A DNA stretch of 9,029 nucleotides from Thermoleophilaceae bacterium (GTDB taxonomy: Bacteria > Actinomycetota > Thermoleophilia > Solirubrobacterales > Thermoleophilaceae): NCBI GenBank assembly GCA_013813135.1, contig JACCSF010000271.1:1-9029 (forward strand). Direction: 5' to 3'. Shown here piece after piece: positions 6,369 to 9,029 of the stretch (position 1 is the stretch's first letter; each line of letters begins with the position of its first letter). The notes beneath the pieces are model-generated. The model did no database searches. It saw only the letters and a list, made by a program, of their open reading frames with translations, and was not told where the DNA came from. Both the position numbers and the translations under genes were made by a program.

Positions 6369-6968
6369 GTGCCTGCTCGGGCTGTGCTGGTGGGCGGGTT
6401 CGCCCTCCTGCTCGTGACCCTTGCCGTCGTGCTCGCCCAATCCGCCCCCCGCTCCTCGGGCAGCAACCTCGTGCCCGAGCTGGGGGAGGCCGCCAAGCTG
6501 CGCGGTCCTGACAGGCGCTGCCAGGAGGGGGAAACGGTGCCCGCCGACACCGGCGCGGTTCGGCTCCTGATCGGAACCTACGGGCGACCGGCGCCGGCCC
6601 TGCGCCTCGTGGTGCAACGTCCGGGCGGACGGATCGTGACTCGGGGCGGCGCGCCAGCCGGTGGCCCCGAGGGTCGCGTGGACATCCCGGTGCGGGAGGT
6701 CGAGCAGGCCGAGCCGGGCGTGCGCGTCTGCCTCTTGGTGGGCAGTGGCGGACGATTCGTGCTGTACGGGGCCGCCGGCCGGGTCCACTACGAGTGGCTG
6801 CGCCCGGGAAGCGAGTCCTGGCTGGAGTTGCTTCCAACGATCGCGCACCGCTTCGCGCTCGGGAGGTGGAATCCGCTTGGGCCGCTGCTGCTGCCGGCGC
6901 TCGCGCTCCTCCTCGCGGCGGCCTGGTTCAGCGCCGCCAGGCTCGTGCTGCGGGAGGTGGGTCGGTGA
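6369..6968 (+). CDS. Hypothetical bitopic membrane protein in the GT2-DUF2142 operon
   Basis: I do not recognise this 199-residue protein as a named family. It has an N-terminal membrane helix or uncleaved signal anchor (about residues 6-23), a central domain of about 145 residues that looks beta-rich and is probably outside the membrane, and a C-terminal helix (about 172-190) ending in a short Arg-containing tail. The central domain holds the only two cysteines, Cys51 and Cys121, which could form a disulfide. The GTG start lies 1 nt after the GT2 stop with no visible Shine-Dalgarno, suggesting translational coupling. Its own end overlaps the DUF2142 start by four bases. This packing suggests it works with both neighbours, perhaps as an accessory or acceptor-presenting subunit of the membrane glycosyltransferase. 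That role is inference; no catalytic motif is visible. Confidence 0.8.
   Translation: MPARAVLVGGFALLLVTLAVVLAQSAPRSSGSNLVPELGEAAKLRGPDRRCQEGETVPADTGAVRLLIGTYGRPAPALRLVVQRPGGRIVTRGGAPAGGPEGRVDIPVREVEQAEPGVRVCLLVGSGGRFVLYGAAGRVHYEWLRPGSESWLELLPTIAHRFALGRWNPLGPLLLPALALLLAAAWFSAARLVLREVGR
6953..6959 (+). promoter_or_regulatory. Strong Shine-Dalgarno GGAGGTG for the DUF2142 gene
   Basis: This purine-rich site lies inside the end of the preceding gene, 5 nt before the GTG at 6965. It decides the start of the DUF2142 gene against the upstream in-frame start at 6794. It is the best ribosome binding site in the window. Confidence 0.75.
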
Positions 6969-8452
6969 CTGCGCTGCACCGGGCCCGGGAGGTCGCCGCG
7001 GGCATCCCGGCGGCCGGCTGGTGGTGCGCCGCGATAGCCCTCGTCAACGTGACCGTGTGGGCCTTCGTGACGCCTCCCTTCCACGTGCCGGACGAGACCG
7101 TACACGTGGCCTACGTCCAGCACTTCGCCGAGCACGCGGCCCCGCCGGACGAGCCGGGCGGGCCGGCCTTCGCCTCGCAGCAGGCCCTACTGCTCGACGC
7201 GCTGCACTTCCCCCAGACTGTGGGCCACGCGGATACGGGCACGATCTGGTCGGAGTCCCAGGACGACACGGTCGACGACGTGGAGGCGGGCGATCTGTCC
7301 GCCGGGGACGGCGGCGGGATCGTTTCGAACTCCAACCAGCCGCCGCTGTTCTACGCGCTGGAGACGGGCGTGTACCTGGCCACCCCCGCCGACGACCTGC
7401 TCGACCGGCTGGTCTCGGTGCGGCTGGTCTCGGCGCTGCTCGCGGCGATGACGACGCTGTTCGTGTTCCTGTTCATGCGCGAGCTGTTCGCCGAGGCCTG
7501 GACATGGACCGTTGGCGCGCTGGCCGTCGCGTTCCAGCCGGTGTTCGGCTTCATCTCCGGCGGCGTCACGCCGGACGCGCTGCTGTTCACCGCCTCGGCG
7601 GCGCTGTTCTTCGGCCTCGCGCGGGCCTTCAGGCGCGGACTGACGACCCGGCGGGGCCTCGGGATCGGCCTTGTCCTGGCCGTTGGCGTGCTGGCGAAGC
7701 TCAACTTCGTAGCGCTCGTGCCCGGCGCCCTGCTGGGGCTCGGGCTGCTGGTGCTGCGCGCGCGTCCGCGTCGCCCGGCGCTGCCCTCGCTGGGCGCGGC
7801 CGCGGGCGTCCTGGGGCTGGCGGCGCTCGGGTACATAGCGCTCAATCGCCTGGTCTGGGATCGCTCCGCGTGGGGCGGCGGGATCGAGGCGGCGGCCACG
7901 ACCGCCACCGGTGGCCCGGCTGGAGTGCCCGGCATCGGCCTGACGGAACAGCTGAGCTACAGCTGGCAGCTGTACCTGCCGCGGTTGCCGTTCATGAGCG
8001 ATCAGTTCGCCTACTTCCCGCCGTACGAGGTGTGGTTCAGGGGCACGATCGGCATCTTCGGCTGGCTCGACACGAGTTTCGGGGTGTGGGTCTACCGCGT
8101 GGCGCTCGCCCTCGCGATACCCCTTGTCCTGCTCGCCGCGCTGGGGTTGTGGCAGCGCCGCTCTGCGCTGGTCCAGCGCTGGCCTGAGCTACTCACATGG
8201 GCGACCATGGTCGCGGGCCTGCTCGGCTCGATCGGCTTCCTCGGCATCCGCTACCGCACGGACAGCGGCTTTGCCTTCGAGCAGGCGCGCTACCTGCTGC
8301 CGCTACTCCCGCTGTACGCGGCCGGAGTGGCGCTGGCGGCGCTCGCCGCCGGACGGCGCTGGGGGCGGCAGCTGGGGGCGGCCATCGTCCTGCTGGCGCT
8401 GGCTCAGGGGGTCTTCGCCCAGCTGCTGGTGATCGCGCGCTTCTACGCCTAG
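6965..8452 (+). CDS. DUF2142 polytopic membrane protein, probable GT-C glycosyltransferase
   Basis: A 495-residue protein with many hydrophobic helices, resembling the DUF2142 family and, more broadly, GT-C enzymes that use lipid-linked sugars at the outer membrane face. After the first helix (about 17-36), the extracytoplasmic loop carries VPDE (Asp43-Glu44) and His47, the place where GT-C enzymes keep their acidic catalytic residue. NQPPLFY around Gln125, TPDALLF with Asp204, IFGWLD ending at Asp369 and QARYLLPLLP from Gln440 are all DUF2142/GT-C-like landmarks. The GTG at 6965 is chosen because of the strong GGAGGTG (6953-6959) and the 4-nt GTGA overlap with the upstream stop. The frame is open further upstream, but that part only shadows the preceding gene. 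It is the last gene of the operon with the GT2 enzyme, its likely donor source. The acceptor is unknown, and DUF2142 biochemistry is, to my knowledge, poorly established. Confidence 0.87.
   Translation: MTALHRAREVAAGIPAAGWWCAAIALVNVTVWAFVTPPFHVPDETVHVAYVQHFAEHAAPPDEPGGPAFASQQALLLDALHFPQTVGHADTGTIWSESQDDTVDDVEAGDLSAGDGGGIVSNSNQPPLFYALETGVYLATPADDLLDRLVSVRLVSALLAAMTTLFVFLFMRELFAEAWTWTVGALAVAFQPVFGFISGGVTPDALLFTASAALFFGLARAFRRGLTTRRGLGIGLVLAVGVLAKLNFVALVPGALLGLGLLVLRARPRRPALPSLGAAAGVLGLAALGYIALNRLVWDRSAWGGGIEAAATTATGGPAGVPGIGLTEQLSYSWQLYLPRLPFMSDQFAYFPPYEVWFRGTIGIFGWLDTSFGVWVYRVALALAIPLVLLAALGLWQRRSALVQRWPELLTWATMVAGLLGSIGFLGIRYRTDSGFAFEQARYLLPLLPLYAAGVALAALAAGRRWGRQLGAAIVLLALAQGVFAQLLVIARFYA
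8449..8452. other. Shared palindromic stop CTAG of two convergent genes
   Basis: The plus-strand DUF2142 gene stops with TAG at 8450-8452. The minus-strand glycosyltransferase stops with TAG as the complement of 8449-8451. Both stops are read from the same CTAG, so the coding regions overlap by four bases and there is no room for a terminator between them. Confidence 0.9.
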
Positions 8453-9029
8453 CCCAGCCGCGTCGGCTGGGGCTCGCGCTCGCGCAGCGCCGCGCGCAGC
8501 CCCGCCTCCACCTGCCGGGCCGCGGCGTCCCACGACGCCTCCGCCACGAAGGTCAGGCCGGCCTCGGAGCGCCGTTGCCAGCGCTGCTCGTCGTCGAGCA
8601 GGGTCTCCAAGGCGTCGGCGAGCGCGATCGGGTCCGGCTCGGCCAGCTCGACCGGACCGTCGCGCCCGAAGGCCGCCTCCGGGCTGCGCTCGGACAGGTC
8701 CACGCAGGGAAGCCCGCAGGCCATCATCTCCTGGGGGATCAGCGAATAGTTCGTAAGCGACAGGCAGAGGCCGACGCTGGCCTGGTTGTAGCGCCGCGCC
8801 AGCTCGTCCGTGGCGACGATTCCGAGGTTCTCGTACGGGAACGTCGTCTTGGCCGGCTCGGGGTCGCCGAACATCACGATGCGGACATCGGGCCGCCGCC
8901 GCCACAGCTCGTCGAGGGCCAGCAGCCCGATCGGCACCGCCCGGCGCGGGGTGGCGTCGCGCGAGTAGAAGAGAACCGTCTTGCGGTCGCGCTCGACGGG
9001 CAGCGGCCTGTAGACGTCGTGGTCCACGC
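8449..9029 (-). CDS. WsaF-like GT4 glycosyltransferase, C-terminal part (5' end beyond window)
   Basis: About 193 residues of the donor-binding half of a GT-B glycosyltransferase. The first visible residues, VDHDVYRPLP, match the inter-domain linker usually preceded by Asn-Gly, and the two bases left at the window edge fit a Gly codon, so the GTG at 9027 is internal and not a start. LFYSRDATPRR followed by a long helix and RIVMFGD resembles the WsaF-type rhamnosyltransferase group. NYSLIPQEMMACGLP corresponds to the E-x7-E region. Only the second Glu is kept; in that register the first position is Thr, a substitution I would expect in WsaF-like but not in classic GT4 enzymes. It converges on the DUF2142 gene with overlapping stops. 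A rhamnan or similar chain is a reasonable but unproven product. Confidence 0.82.
   Translation of the reverse strand, partial: VDHDVYRPLPVERDRKTVLFYSRDATPRRAVPIGLLALDELWRRRPDVRIVMFGDPEPAKTTFPYENLGIVATDELARRYNQASVGLCLSLTNYSLIPQEMMACGLPCVDLSERSPEAAFGRDGPVELAEPDPIALADALETLLDDEQRWQRRSEAGLTFVAEASWDAAARQVEAGLRAALREREPQPTRLG

Noticed and set aside
6794..6964. Longer DUF2142 protein starting at 6794
   Set aside because: The added residues are an out-of-frame reading of the preceding gene. The start at 6965 has a strong Shine-Dalgarno and the usual 4-nt stop/start overlap.
6661..8187. 508-aa open frame on the plus strand in another frame
   Set aside because: It overlaps the 199-aa gene and the DUF2142 gene out of frame. 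Its Arg/Gly-rich translation lacks membrane helices or motifs, while the other frame shows clear DUF2142 landmarks.

Overview
This window is a stretch of GC-rich bacterial chromosome devoted almost entirely to glycan assembly. The strong G/C bias at third codon positions, the frequent GTG starts, the long antisense open frames and the style of the glycosyltransferases suggest an actinomycete-type genome. I would guess the deep-branching Thermoleophilia/Solirubrobacterales side, but that is an impression and not something the sequence proves. I see no RNA gene, CRISPR array, insertion sequence, integrase or origin.

Layout. (1) 36-1175, minus: a family GT4 glycosyltransferase. It is divergent from (2) 1260-1973, plus, a small SAM-dependent methyltransferase, followed 21 nt later by (3) 1995-3119, plus, a second GT4 enzyme clearly paralogous to the first. 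(4) 3142-~3783, minus: a MycE/TylE-like (sugar O-methyltransferase type) SAM enzyme, lying downstream of (5) 3924-5075, minus, a third, more distant GT4 enzyme. A 161-bp divergent spacer (5076-5236) separates this pair from a tightly packed plus-strand operon: (6) 5237-6367, a polyprenyl-phosphate-type GT2 glycosyltransferase with four C-terminal membrane helices; (7) 6369-6968, an unrecognised 199-aa bitopic membrane protein; and (8) 6965-8452, a polytopic DUF2142 protein that looks like a GT-C glycosyltransferase. (9) 8449-9029, minus, is the C-terminal part of a further WsaF-like GT4 enzyme, cut by the window end. Its stop codon shares a CTAG tetranucleotide with the stop of gene 8.

How the genes may work together (inference): the soluble GT4 enzymes would build an oligosaccharide or rhamnan-like chain from nucleotide sugars on the cytoplasmic side, and the two methyltransferases would methylate sugars or chain ends. 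The GT2 enzyme would load a sugar onto a polyprenyl phosphate, and the DUF2142 protein, perhaps helped by the 199-aa protein, would transfer it to the glycan or another acceptor outside the membrane. The least described part is the GT2 / 199-aa protein / DUF2142 cassette. The most puzzling gene-level feature is the methyltransferase at 3142, whose family-conserved N-terminus has no ordinary start codon.
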